Origin: Verrucomicrobiaceae bacterium UBA7681 | GTDB taxonomy: Bacteria > Verrucomicrobiota > Verrucomicrobiia > Verrucomicrobiales > Verrucomicrobiaceae | Reading direction: 5' to 3' | Length of the DNA stretch: 6,553 nt | Assembly: GCA_002482965.1 (NCBI GenBank) | Contig: DLGZ01000042.1 | Location: forward strand, 1-6,553 | Shown here: piece after piece, positions 1 to 6,529 of the stretch | Position numbering within the stretch: the first letter of the stretch is position 1 | Layout: the number at the start of each line of letters is the position of its first letter | Program-made: the position numbers and the translations under genes | Notes under the pieces: model-generated | Told to the model about the DNA's origin: nothing | Seen by the model: the letters and a program-made list of their open reading frames with translations, nothing else | Database searches by the model: none

Positions 1-14
1 GCGTGTTTCCCCAG

Positions 15-45
15 GCGCTTTCCGGAAATCAGTTCTGGAAAACGC
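15..45. repeat. Imperfect inverted repeat / strong hairpin
   Basis: Bases 15-27 pair with bases 33-45 across a 5-base loop (28-32). Of 13 positions, 11 are Watson-Crick, one is a G-T wobble (24/36) and one is a mismatch (18/42). Neither side is followed by a run of T in the transcribed sense, so it does not look like an intrinsic terminator. It may be part of an intergenic repeat that continues beyond the left edge of the window, or a regulatory hairpin. The pairing is read directly from the sequence; the role is unknown. Confidence 0.6.
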
Positions 46-100
46 TATACCATCCAGTGTAGCGCGTGCCGCAGCGCTGGTAGGGAACCGCTGTGCGGGT

Positions 101-112
101 CCGAAGCTTCGG
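101..112. repeat. Perfect 12-bp palindrome
   Basis: CCGAAGCTTCGG is its own reverse complement. It sits in the gene-free stretch downstream of the esterase gene. Just before it, bases 69-98 contain a looser inverted pair (ccgcagcg and cgctgtgcgg). Together with the hairpin at 15-45 this suggests that bases 1-200 are a structured intergenic element, not a gene. A dimeric-protein binding site is also possible. I see nothing that decides between these. Confidence 0.5.
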
Positions 113-208
113 GTATGTGGCGTCGCAGGCGCTGAAAAAGGTGCGCCGTCCTTGGAGCCATGAACAGCAGGCATTTTTCTCCGCCGGCATGGGCCCCCTT
201 TGATTTGC

Positions 209-227
209 AAAGACACCGCCTGGTGTC
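209..227 (-). terminator. Candidate intrinsic terminator after the esterase gene
   Basis: Read on the minus strand, the hairpin begins three bases after the esterase stop codon. The stem is GACACC/GGTGTC (bases 227-222 with 217-212) with a 4-base loop AGGC, followed directly by TTTG. The position is what a terminator for this gene would have. The stem is only 6 bp and the T-run only three bases, so it may be weak or may act as a 3'-end stabiliser. Confidence 0.45.
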
Positions 228-230
228 CGA

Positions 231-1103
231 TTAGTGGTCAAAACTCAGCCGCTGCACAAACCAATACAGCGCCTGTCTCCACTCCGCCCCATCATGCGCG
301 TGATCCGTCACGTGCCACACATGCGGCACGCCCAGGCACTTCAGCCAGGCATGCACATCTTGACTGATGTGGATCAGCCCATCCCGGCTGCCGCAGGAAA
401 GCCAGATCATCTTGAACCGCTTCGCCGCCTGCGCATCCGGCACCAGCTCCGCCGATGACCGCGTGTTCGGTGCTGAGGAGAAGCCGCCCACCCACGCAAA
501 AAGCTCGGGATGCCCCAGCCCGAAATTCAGCGACTGCCCGCCGCCCATGGAGAGTCCTGCCAGAGCGCGATGCTCGCGGTCCGCCTGCACCGCATAGCGC
601 GCCTCAATGGTCGGGATCACATCTTCCAGCAGATCACGCTCAAAAAAAGCAAACGCCGGCGCGTGCTTCATCACATCGCCCGTCGGCCGGTCGTCCTTCT
701 GCGCCCGACCATTCGGCATCACCACGATCATCGGCACCGCCTTGCCTTCCGCGATGAGGTTGTCCAGCAGCACCTCCGGCTCCGCCAAACGCTCCCACTC
801 CTTCTCATCGCCACCAATGCCGTGCAGCAGGTACAGCACCGGCAGTTTTTTCTCCGGCGTGTATCCCGGCGGCGTGTACACATTCATCCGCCGCCGCACG
901 CCCACGCTCTTGGAGTCATACTCGATCATCGTCAGCGTCCCATGCGGGATGCCCTTCCGCCGCTTGTCCCAGCCTTCGGCGGGGGCAGGAAAGGCAGGCT
1001 TGTCATCCTCCTTCAGCACGATGGGCCTCTTGGCCTCACGCGGCTGAGCCGGGGCAGGGCAGGCGCAGAGAAAAATTAGAAGAGAGCAGATCGTGAATTT
1101 CAT
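231..1103 (-). CDS. Secreted alpha/beta-hydrolase esterase, feruloyl/acetyl-xylan esterase-like (CE1 / esterase D type)
   Basis: The 290-residue product is a serine esterase of the putative-esterase (PF00756) type. The nucleophile elbow GLSMG places the serine at S185, followed by GGQSLNFGL as in feruloyl esterase domains. The likely acid is D241 in CGSRDG and the likely histidine is H270 in HAHDGAEW. The LLHGIGG motif (residues 92-98) fits the oxyanion region. An N-terminal hydrophobic segment (about 3-15) indicates export: APA before Q20 could be a signal peptidase I site, while L12-C-A-C15 resembles a lipobox. The mature enzyme should act outside the cytoplasm, hydrolysing ester-linked acyl groups; plant-polysaccharide feruloyl or acetyl groups are the best guess, but the substrate cannot be read from the sequence. 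The ATG at 1103 is chosen because the signal peptide starts there. No Shine-Dalgarno sequence is visible. It lies downstream of the 942-residue gene on the same strand, separated by a repeat-filled gap. Confidence 0.93.
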   Translation of the reverse strand: MKFTICSLLIFLCACPAPAQPREAKRPIVLKEDDKPAFPAPAEGWDKRRKGIPHGTLTMIEYDSKSVGVRRRMNVYTPPGYTPEKKLPVLYLLHGIGGDEKEWERLAEPEVLLDNLIAEGKAVPMIVVMPNGRAQKDDRPTGDVMKHAPAFAFFERDLLEDVIPTIEARYAVQADREHRALAGLSMGGGQSLNFGLGHPELFAWVGGFSSAPNTRSSAELVPDAQAAKRFKMIWLSCGSRDGLIHISQDVHAWLKCLGVPHVWHVTDHAHDGAEWRQALYWFVQRLSFDH

Positions 1104-1406
1104 GGCGGGAACTTATACCGCGAGCAGTTAAAAACGAGTCGGAAGATCCGAGAGAAGACAGGCAAAGGCGGTCGTAGGATGGGTGTGGCGACAGCCCGCC
1201 CGTCCATCAGCGTGCGGCAACGCGCCATGGCGTACGAACGTCCTGGTGGTCGGGCGGTTTGGCGGAGAGCGCTGTGGAGTACGATACGCGCCCGACGCCA
1301 AACACACCCAACCTACGGTCTCTGGGCACCGCGCTGTTCACCTGGTCGATTACGGCCTCTGCCACGACAGGAATACAGACCTGTTTTCAATGGCGTTTGG
1401 TATTAC
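1104..1406. other. Gene-free interval between the two minus-strand genes
   Basis: About half of this 303-bp interval is a palindromic repeat element (1173-1318, listed separately). The remaining 69 bases next to the esterase start (1104-1172) must hold its promoter if it has its own. On the minus strand they contain a TATAAG only 8 bases before the ATG, which is too close for a normal promoter unless the mRNA is almost leaderless, and no good -35 box accompanies it. On the other side, bases 1366-1385 form a weak 5-bp hairpin (acagg/cctgt) between the repeat and the stop codon of the upstream gene. I see no coding sequence here. Confidence 0.6.
1173..1318. repeat. 146-bp MITE-like palindromic intergenic element
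   Basis: The ends form an inverted repeat: bases 1173-1187 and the reverse complement of 1303-1317 agree at 14 of 15 positions (cgtaggatgggtgtg against cgtaggttgggtgtg). Similarity continues inward with a small offset (ggcgac at 1187-1192 against ggcgtc). Inside, ccgcccg (1196-1202) pairs with cgggcgg (1252-1258). The ends resemble the 'gtaggttgggt' termini of short palindromic elements that recur in many bacterial genomes; that comparison is from memory. There is no transposase or open frame of note, so it would have to be moved by an enzyme encoded elsewhere. It separates two same-strand genes and may weaken read-through between them. Confidence 0.6.
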
Positions 1407-4235
1407 TCACTTCAAGCTCATGATAAACGCCTTCACATCCGCAAACTCCTGCGGCTTCAAGATCAGATTCATCGGCGGCATCGGGCTGATCGGCGTCGCC
1501 GTGTAACCCTCCGCAATTTTCGCATTCGGATTGATGAGACTCTCCAAAATGTACGCCGCATCCTTCCGCGTGGCGATGCCATCCAGCGCAGGCCCCACGG
1601 CGCTGCCCTGGCCTTTCAGCATGTGGCAGTTCTTGCACGCAGCCACCGGGTGCTCCCAAAAAATCTTCTCACCGCGCTTCCCATCGCCCACCAGTTTCGA
1701 TTCATCGTCCTCGATTTCAGGAATCAGTTCCACCAGCCGCACATCATCAAAGTACGTGTCGCCCTTCGCCACGTGCAGCAGGTTGATGCTCGCTTTGTCG
1801 CGCGCCTTGCTGTTGAAGGTCACCTCCACCTCCGTCCAGTCCTGCGTGCGTTTCACCGTCGTGGTCTCCGCGCGGCCCAGGTGATCATTCAGGCTCGCCT
1901 TGCCTTTGAAGCCATGCGTCTTGATCCACGCGCTCAGCTTGTACTCCGTGTTCGGCTTCAGCGCCACATCCGCAAAGAAACTCGTGTCCGCATCCTCCCG
2001 CGTGATCACACGGAAAGCTTGCTTGCCGCTGTGTACCATCTTCTCATCGGTCACGAGACTCCACTCCGCCCCCGCATTGCCAGGCTTGTTGCCATAGTCC
2101 CGCTGCTTCCAGCCCACCGGCGTCTTCGCACCTTCCGCCACTTCTTCAAAGCCAGCATTCGGCAGCAGATTCGGCCCCTCCTTGTAGTTCAGCGCCTTGT
2201 GCTTCCTGCCCAGCAGCTTCGCCGCTTCCGCCAGCCACTCATCATTCTTCACCACCGCATCCACCGCCAGCTTCTTCACCAGCGTCTGAATCTCCGGCGT
2301 CGTGGCGAAGTCCGCCAGCTTCACAAAAGCCGCGAGCCGCGTGTGCAAATCCGGATCGCTGATCACGCCCGAGCCAAAGAATAGATCCTGCGCGGCTTTG
2401 TCTGAGCCCAGAGCACGCACCGCATTGCGGCGCAGTGGCGCGTCTTTAGAGATCAGCGCGGCTTGGTGAATGGGTGTGTCGAGTTTCCCGAGGCCCTGCA
2501 AGGTCCACAGTGCGTGAATGGCGCCTCGCTGCCCTTCGGTCACCATCTTGCCCAGCTCCCCGAGGTTCAGCATCGCAGAGCGTTCCACCGGATGCTCGAT
2601 CGCACAGCGCTGCGCGGTGAGCCGAGAAGCCAGCGTGTCGCTTTTCATCATCTCAATCAGGTGCCCCGGCATGCCCACAGGAATCGCAGCCACTTCGCTG
2701 GCTGGCTTACCCGCCTTAGCCACGATCCGATAAATCCGCCCGCGTGAATGATCCCGAATGTCATTCTCATGCGCACCGCCCTTGCCCGTCGTCGCCACAA
2801 AGCCCCCGCGCTCCACGCTCGGCGTCGGATTGTGCTGAATGATGAAATTCTCAAAATCCGCCACCCACACCGCACCATCCGGCCCCACTTCCGCATGCAC
2901 CGGGCTGTTCCACTCATCGCTGCTCGCGTAAATGTTCATGAAGTCCAGCGCCTTCCAGCCCGCGCCATCCGGCTGCACATCGAAGAGCGACACCACCTTC
3001 ATCGTCGGCTCACACACCATCGCCTTGCCTTGGAAACGCTTCGGCAGTTTGTCGCTATAAACAAAATTGCTGCCCGCCGCCGAGGTGTAGCCACCGAACA
3101 CATCCACCTGCCGGAAATTTGGCGTGATCGTGTGGCAGGTATCCACCACGTTGATCTTCTTCGCCGTCATCCCGCGCGATCCTTCCGCATACGCCGTCGC
3201 AGGGATGCCGCCAAAGAAAATCGGCGCGCCATTCGCCGTGCCGCCGAACTGATCCCCCGCATCATTCGTGCTGTGCGCCCAGGCGTTGTTGGAAAACTGA
3301 TGCAGAAACTCCAGCGCACTGCCATCCGCCTTGAATCGATACGTCCCCATCATGAACTGGTGCTTGATACCACCCACATAGCCCTCGATCCCGCTGTACC
3401 CCACGCAGCCGTAGATCCAGTTGTCAAAGCCGTAGTGCAGATTGCTCGCCTGCGCATGCGTATCGCGGATGCCCCAGCCATCGATCACCGTTTCACGCAC
3501 GTCCGCCTTGTCATCGCCATTCGTGTCCTTCAGAAAAATGAACTTCGGCGGCTGACTCACGATGATGCCACCCCGCGCAAACACAATGCCCGTCGGGAGA
3601 TTCAGCTTGTCCGCAAACACCGTGAACTTGTCCGCCCTGCCATCGCCATCCGTGTCTTCACAAATCTTGATGCTGTCCTGCCCCTCGCCGCTCTCCGTCA
3701 CTCCATGCGGATAGTCCCGCGTCTCCACCACCCAGCAGCGACCCCGCTCATCCCACGCAAACGCGATCGGCTTGGCGATGTCCGGCTCACTCGCAAACAG
3801 CTTCAGCTCACAATCCGCTGGCACCTGCGTGCGCTCCATGCTGCCCTTCACACTCATCGGCAGTTGCAGCGTCAGCGGCTCCGGCCGCTTCTCATAGTTC
3901 GCCACCTGCGGGTGCTTCTTGCGATCCTCCGGATCGCGCTGCTTCAAAAAAGCCTCATAGCCCGCCCTGCGCTCCGCGCTGAGTTGGGCAAGAATCCCCT
4001 CACGGCTCAAGTCGCCACCCGGTTTGACAATGAGGTCATAGTCCCTCGCATTCAGTTCCTCCTTCGCATAGTCAAACCAGATCCCATCGCGCCCCAGATC
4101 ACGCATCGCCGCATGCAGCGCGCCGACGGCCGTCTGCTCCTTGCCCTCCGCATCCAGATACAGCACACGGACAGGGCCCGTCGGCGCAGCATGGGCTAAA
4201 ACGGCAGAGATCAAAAGGAGCAGGAATGCTTTCAT
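1407..4235 (-). CDS. Exported PVC-type dehydrogenase-like protein with carbohydrate-binding-like domain and c-type cytochrome tail
   Basis: The 942-residue product begins with a signal peptide (cleavage likely after AHA, about residue 16), so it should be periplasmic or surface-exposed. Domains in order: a short ThuA-like segment (about 20-80); the Pirellula/Verrucomicrobium 'membrane-bound dehydrogenase' propeller (about 135-510), related to sorbosone and PQQ-glucose dehydrogenases, with CWVVETRDYP at 167-176 and two calcium-loop-like motifs, DTDGDGRAD (194-202) and DTNGDDKAD (237-245); a helical, HEAT-like stretch (about 520-680); a carbohydrate-binding-module-like beta-sandwich (about 688-838) starting NLLPNAGFEE; and a cytochrome c domain (about 850-942) with haem site CKNCH at 867-871 and Met ligand candidates M919 and M922. 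This suggests oxidation of a sugar or similar substrate with electrons passed to the haem, but substrate and cofactor are inferred. The ThuA part is far shorter than the usual ~200 residues. The ATG at 4235 fits the signal peptide; no Shine-Dalgarno sequence is seen. Confidence 0.95.
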   Translation of the reverse strand: MKAFLLLLISAVLAHAAPTGPVRVLYLDAEGKEQTAVGALHAAMRDLGRDGIWFDYAKEELNARDYDLIVKPGGDLSREGILAQLSAERRAGYEAFLKQRDPEDRKKHPQVANYEKRPEPLTLQLPMSVKGSMERTQVPADCELKLFASEPDIAKPIAFAWDERGRCWVVETRDYPHGVTESGEGQDSIKICEDTDGDGRADKFTVFADKLNLPTGIVFARGGIIVSQPPKFIFLKDTNGDDKADVRETVIDGWGIRDTHAQASNLHYGFDNWIYGCVGYSGIEGYVGGIKHQFMMGTYRFKADGSALEFLHQFSNNAWAHSTNDAGDQFGGTANGAPIFFGGIPATAYAEGSRGMTAKKINVVDTCHTITPNFRQVDVFGGYTSAAGSNFVYSDKLPKRFQGKAMVCEPTMKVVSLFDVQPDGAGWKALDFMNIYASSDEWNSPVHAEVGPDGAVWVADFENFIIQHNPTPSVERGGFVATTGKGGAHENDIRDHSRGRIYRIVAKAGKPASEVAAIPVGMPGHLIEMMKSDTLASRLTAQRCAIEHPVERSAMLNLGELGKMVTEGQRGAIHALWTLQGLGKLDTPIHQAALISKDAPLRRNAVRALGSDKAAQDLFFGSGVISDPDLHTRLAAFVKLADFATTPEIQTLVKKLAVDAVVKNDEWLAEAAKLLGRKHKALNYKEGPNLLPNAGFEEVAEGAKTPVGWKQRDYGNKPGNAGAEWSLVTDEKMVHSGKQAFRVITREDADTSFFADVALKPNTEYKLSAWIKTHGFKGKASLNDHLGRAETTTVKRTQDWTEVEVTFNSKARDKASINLLHVAKGDTYFDDVRLVELIPEIEDDESKLVGDGKRGEKIFWEHPVAACKNCHMLKGQGSAVGPALDGIATRKDAAYILESLINPNAKIAEGYTATPISPMPPMNLILKPQEFADVKAFIMSLK

Positions 4236-4328
4236 GGTGGTTGAGTGGGATTATCGCTCGAAATAACGCCGTCTGACCAGCCTCCTGTGCGGACAACTTT
4301 TGGGATGTATCGGACGTTGGCTGCCGCA

Positions 4329-4378
4329 CCTCCGATATGGACTGCGGTTGCGCAGTGAGGAACGAACGCAGCTACCGC
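4329..4378. repeat. Intergenic hairpin repeat, copy A (second copy at right edge)
   Basis: Bases 4329-4352 match bases 6530-6553 at 23 of 24 positions in the same orientation, so this is a dispersed repeat. Copy A can fold in two ways: a perfect 6-bp stem actgcg/cgcagt with loop GTTG (4341-4356), or a longer stem pairing gcggt (4344-4348) with accgc (4374-4378) and tgcg (4349-4352) with cgca (4367-4370). The full length of the repeat is unknown because the other copy is cut by the window end. The match and the pairing are seen directly; function is unknown. Confidence 0.65.
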
Positions 4379-4438
4379 TTTCGCAAGCCGTGTTAGCCTG
4401 CGCATACCAGGAAGCCTTCGAAAGTACCCAGCGCCCCA

Positions 4439-4468
4439 GGAGCGCGGACTTCCAGTCCGCAGCACTCC
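4439..4468 (-). repeat. GC-rich hairpin repeat, inverted copy
   Basis: On the minus strand this 30-bp unit reads ggagtgctgcggactggaag followed by tccgcgctcc. The core stem is GCGGAC/GTCCGC with a 5-base loop. It is the inverted partner of the unit at 4610-4640. Translated in one frame it gives the peptide SADFQSA, which I recall as a recurrent spurious translation in Verrucomicrobia and related genomes. This supports a dispersed non-coding repeat over a gene. Confidence 0.7.
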
Positions 4469-4609
4469 GCAAACACCCTCACCTCCGCATCACCCTTAGC
4501 CCTTCAGCGCCGCAGCACCAACCAGTCCGTTACCCACGTTGCATACCGCAGACGAGAGAATCCCCGGCTTAGAGCGAATGTTTCATAACGAAGCACCTGC
4601 CACTCCGGC

Positions 4610-4640
4610 GGAGCGCTGCGGGCTCGGAGGCCCGCGCTCC
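4610..4640 (+). repeat. GC-rich hairpin repeat, direct copy
   Basis: This 31-bp unit has the same layout as the inverted copy at 4439-4468: ggag(c/t)gctgcgg at the start and ccgcgctcc at the end. Its core stem is GCGGGC/GCCCGC. Relative to the other copy one stem pair has changed from A-T to G-C on both sides, while the loop differs freely. That pattern points to selection for, or inheritance of, a folded hairpin. It lies 127 bases upstream of the lnt start and could affect its transcription, but nothing shows this. Confidence 0.7.
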
Positions 4641-4766
4641 AAAGACGCCTTGGGCCGAAGCACACCTCTGCATCACCGCGACGCGGTTCCACCAAACCTC
4701 ACAAGCATCCCCAAAATCACACATTCACGTTTGGCTTTTCCTCCACCAACGGCATGATCCCCGCCC

Positions 4767-6461
4767 GTGACTGACACCAAACGCCTGCGCCTCTTCATGT
4801 TCATCGCCCCGCTGCTCAGCGGTGTCATTTTGATGTTCGCATTTCCACGCTGGAATTCCAATCTCGCCGTCTGGCTCTGGCTTTTCCCGCTCCTCGCCGT
4901 CTTGTGGCCCTGGCAGAATGTTGAAGGCGTCAAAGTCCGCCCCTTCTGGCGCGGCTACCTCGCCGGGCTGGCCTTCTTCCTGCCCAATCTGAGCTGGGTG
5001 CATCACTCCGCACGCGTCCGGATGGGCGGAGCCATCGATCACTCATGGGTCGGCCTCGGGCCGGAGCTTCTCGGCTGGGGCGCGCTCATCGGCCTCTCCG
5101 GCTACTGCGCGGTGTACTTCGGTCTCTGGGCCTGGTTCACCCATCGCTTTGCCCGGCCAAACATCACCACCCTGACGAAGGACGCCTGGTGGCCCAGCAC
5201 GCTGCATTCGCTCGTCTGCTCATTCCTCGCCGCCTCCGCATGGGTCGCCACCGAATGGCTGCGCAGCACCACCGTCTTCACCGGCTTCGGCTGGAACGGC
5301 CTCGGCGTCGCCATGCATGGCAATCTCCCCCTCATTCAGGCGGCGGATCTCGTGGGCGTCTTTGGCCTCTCCTTCCTGCCGGTCTTCTTCGCCTGCACCT
5401 TCTGGAACACCCTCACCCGCCTCCTCATCGCCTTTCGCGGAGAGGGCACCTGCCGTAGCCGGCTCGATCTCACCCTCGCCCTCATCCTTCTCCTCGTCAC
5501 CGCCAGCTACGGCATGCTGAAGCTCAGCGCCAAAGAGGAGGACAGCATCACCGTGCGCACCGTCCTCGTGCAGCCCAATGTCTCGCTGGTGGACTCCGCC
5601 ACGGGCAGGCTGGTGGAGCAAACGTATCAGCACCTCGATCAGTTCACCCGCATGTACGGCACGGCCAAGGAGGGCAAGACCACCACCGATCTCATCATCT
5701 GGCCGGAGAGCGCGCTGCCCGTCAATCTCGAGGACCGGTATCGCCAGCTCCCGCCGGACTTTCACAAAAATTACTTCAATGGCATGCTGCAATCAGGCGA
5801 CTTCAGCATCTTCTTCGGCACGGATCTCTTTGAGAGCGATGTCATCGGCCATGTCTCCTCCGTGCTGTTTCATGGCAGCACCGACCAGCGTCAGGAGTAC
5901 CACAAAGTACACCTCGTTCCCTTCGGCGAATACCTCCCGCTGCGCGACATCCCGCCGTTCTCCTTTTTTCGCAGCATGTTTGAGGGCGCCTTCACGCCGG
6001 GGGTGAAAACGGAGCCCCTGCTGCTCGCACAGCCGCAGGTGCAGATCATCCCGCTCATCTGCTTTGAAGACACCGTCGGCAGTCTCGCCCGCAAGTTCGT
6101 GCGCGAGGCCCCGCAGATGATCGTCAACATCACCAACGACGGCTGGTTCCTGCAAAGCGAAGAGCCCGAAGTACACATGATCAACTCCCTCTTCCGCGCC
6201 ATCGAGCTGGGCCGCCCCATGGTGCGCGCCACCAACACCGGCGTCAGTTGCTTCATCGACACCTGCGGCCGCGTCACCGCCCAGCTCAAAGATCCCGAGA
6301 CCGGCACCACCTTCATCGAAGGCACCCTCCCCGGCGAGGTCAAAGTCCCCCGTGCCGGCCACCTCACCCTCTACGCCCGCTACGGTGATTGGTTCGCGCT
6401 CACGCTCCTCGGCCTCTGTGTGCTCGTGGCAGGCAGCAGCCGATGGAGGAGGAAGGCATAG
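4767..6461 (+). CDS. lnt: Apolipoprotein N-acyltransferase (Lnt)
   Basis: The 564-residue inner-membrane enzyme performs the last step of lipoprotein maturation: it takes an acyl chain from a phospholipid, holds it as a thioester on its cysteine, and passes it to the amino group of the diacylglyceryl-cysteine of apolipoproteins. Hydrophobic segments (roughly 11-27, 33-48, 60-78, 98-125, 146-163, 190-212, 233-252 and 538-556) surround a periplasmic nitrilase-fold domain (about 260-525). The triad is E314 (IIWPESALP), K380 (YHKVHLVPFGEYLP) and C432 (LICFED). The K-to-C spacing of 52 equals that of E. coli K335-C387, and E388 and E434 match its E343 and E389. ATEWLR and TGFGWNGLG are typical of the family. 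It is about 50 residues longer than E. coli Lnt, apparently in the membrane part. An in-frame TGA at 4755-4757 makes GTG 4767 the earliest start; ATG 4797 is an alternative, but the KRLR residues before it favour GTG. It appears monocistronic. Confidence 0.97.
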   Translation: MTDTKRLRLFMFIAPLLSGVILMFAFPRWNSNLAVWLWLFPLLAVLWPWQNVEGVKVRPFWRGYLAGLAFFLPNLSWVHHSARVRMGGAIDHSWVGLGPELLGWGALIGLSGYCAVYFGLWAWFTHRFARPNITTLTKDAWWPSTLHSLVCSFLAASAWVATEWLRSTTVFTGFGWNGLGVAMHGNLPLIQAADLVGVFGLSFLPVFFACTFWNTLTRLLIAFRGEGTCRSRLDLTLALILLLVTASYGMLKLSAKEEDSITVRTVLVQPNVSLVDSATGRLVEQTYQHLDQFTRMYGTAKEGKTTTDLIIWPESALPVNLEDRYRQLPPDFHKNYFNGMLQSGDFSIFFGTDLFESDVIGHVSSVLFHGSTDQRQEYHKVHLVPFGEYLPLRDIPPFSFFRSMFEGAFTPGVKTEPLLLAQPQVQIIPLICFEDTVGSLARKFVREAPQMIVNITNDGWFLQSEEPEVHMINSLFRAIELGRPMVRATNTGVSCFIDTCGRVTAQLKDPETGTTFIEGTLPGEVKVPRAGHLTLYARYGDWFALTLLGLCVLVAGSSRWRRKA

Positions 6462-6469
6462 AGCTATCA

Positions 6470-6519
6470 GGAACTGGGTTCCGAATGAGGCGCAAGAAGC
6501 CGCACTCCAAAACGCCTCA
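6470..6519. other. Short gene-free tail after lnt with weak hairpins
   Basis: Nine bases after the lnt stop there is a small hairpin GGAAC-tgg-GTTCC (6470-6482). It is followed by a 7-bp inverted pair tgaggcg/cgcctca (6486-6492 with 6513-6519) separated by 20 bases. Neither has a T-run after it, so an intrinsic terminator for lnt is not evident here. Termination may rely on Rho or on structure beyond the window. Confidence 0.3.
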
Positions 6520-6529
6520 CATGCCCACG

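Larger units (their letters stand above)
4236..4766. other. Divergent intergenic region rich in repeats
   Basis: This 531-bp interval separates the 942-residue gene (minus strand) from lnt (plus strand), so it must carry both promoters. I could not identify a convincing -35/-10 pair for either. It contains a hairpin repeat at 4329-4378 and an inverted pair of GC-rich hairpins at 4439-4468 and 4610-4640, each listed separately. A 15-base near-repeat (cacctccgcatcacc at 4480-4494, cacctctgcatcacc at 4663-4677) follows each of the paired hairpins on the plus strand. Short open frames cross the region on both strands, but they run through the repeats and show no protein-like features. Confidence 0.7.

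Noticed and set aside
1..135. Plus-strand frame open from the left edge to a TGA at 133-135, possibly the end of an off-window gene
   Set aside because: The peptide is Arg/Cys/Ser-rich and runs through the hairpin and palindrome. Nothing supports a real C-terminus, although a gene ending here cannot be fully excluded.
29..241. Minus-strand 70-codon frame overlapping the end of the esterase gene
   Set aside because: It overlaps the esterase stop and the terminator-like hairpin, has no ribosome binding site or recognisable domain, and crosses the palindromic structures. More likely a translation of a repeat.
1366..1385. Possible terminator hairpin after the 942-residue gene (acagg/cctgt)
   Set aside because: The stem is five pairs with an 8-base loop. 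The T-run follows on the plus strand, opposite to the gene's direction.
1179..2384. Plus-strand open frame (401 codons) running from the intergenic repeat into the antisense of the 942-residue gene
   Set aside because: It starts inside the palindromic element, and its translation is the same Arg/His-rich antisense type with no domain.
2748..4199. Long plus-strand open frame (483 codons) antisense to the 942-residue gene
   Set aside because: It lies wholly opposite a gene with clear domains. The translation is rich in Arg, His and Leu with no recognisable motif, as expected from the complement of a GC-rich gene.
4300..4572. Plus-strand 90-codon frame in the divergent intergenic region
   Set aside because: It contains SADFQSA, the translation of the hairpin repeat, and has no other protein-like content.
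4439..4640. Possible CRISPR or other array in the lnt upstream region
   Set aside because: There are only two units, in opposite orientation, with no regular spacing and no cas genes.
5220..5792. Minus-strand 190-codon frame antisense to lnt
   Set aside because: It is fully inside lnt on the other strand, is Glu/Gly/Ala-rich with no motif, and is a composition artefact.
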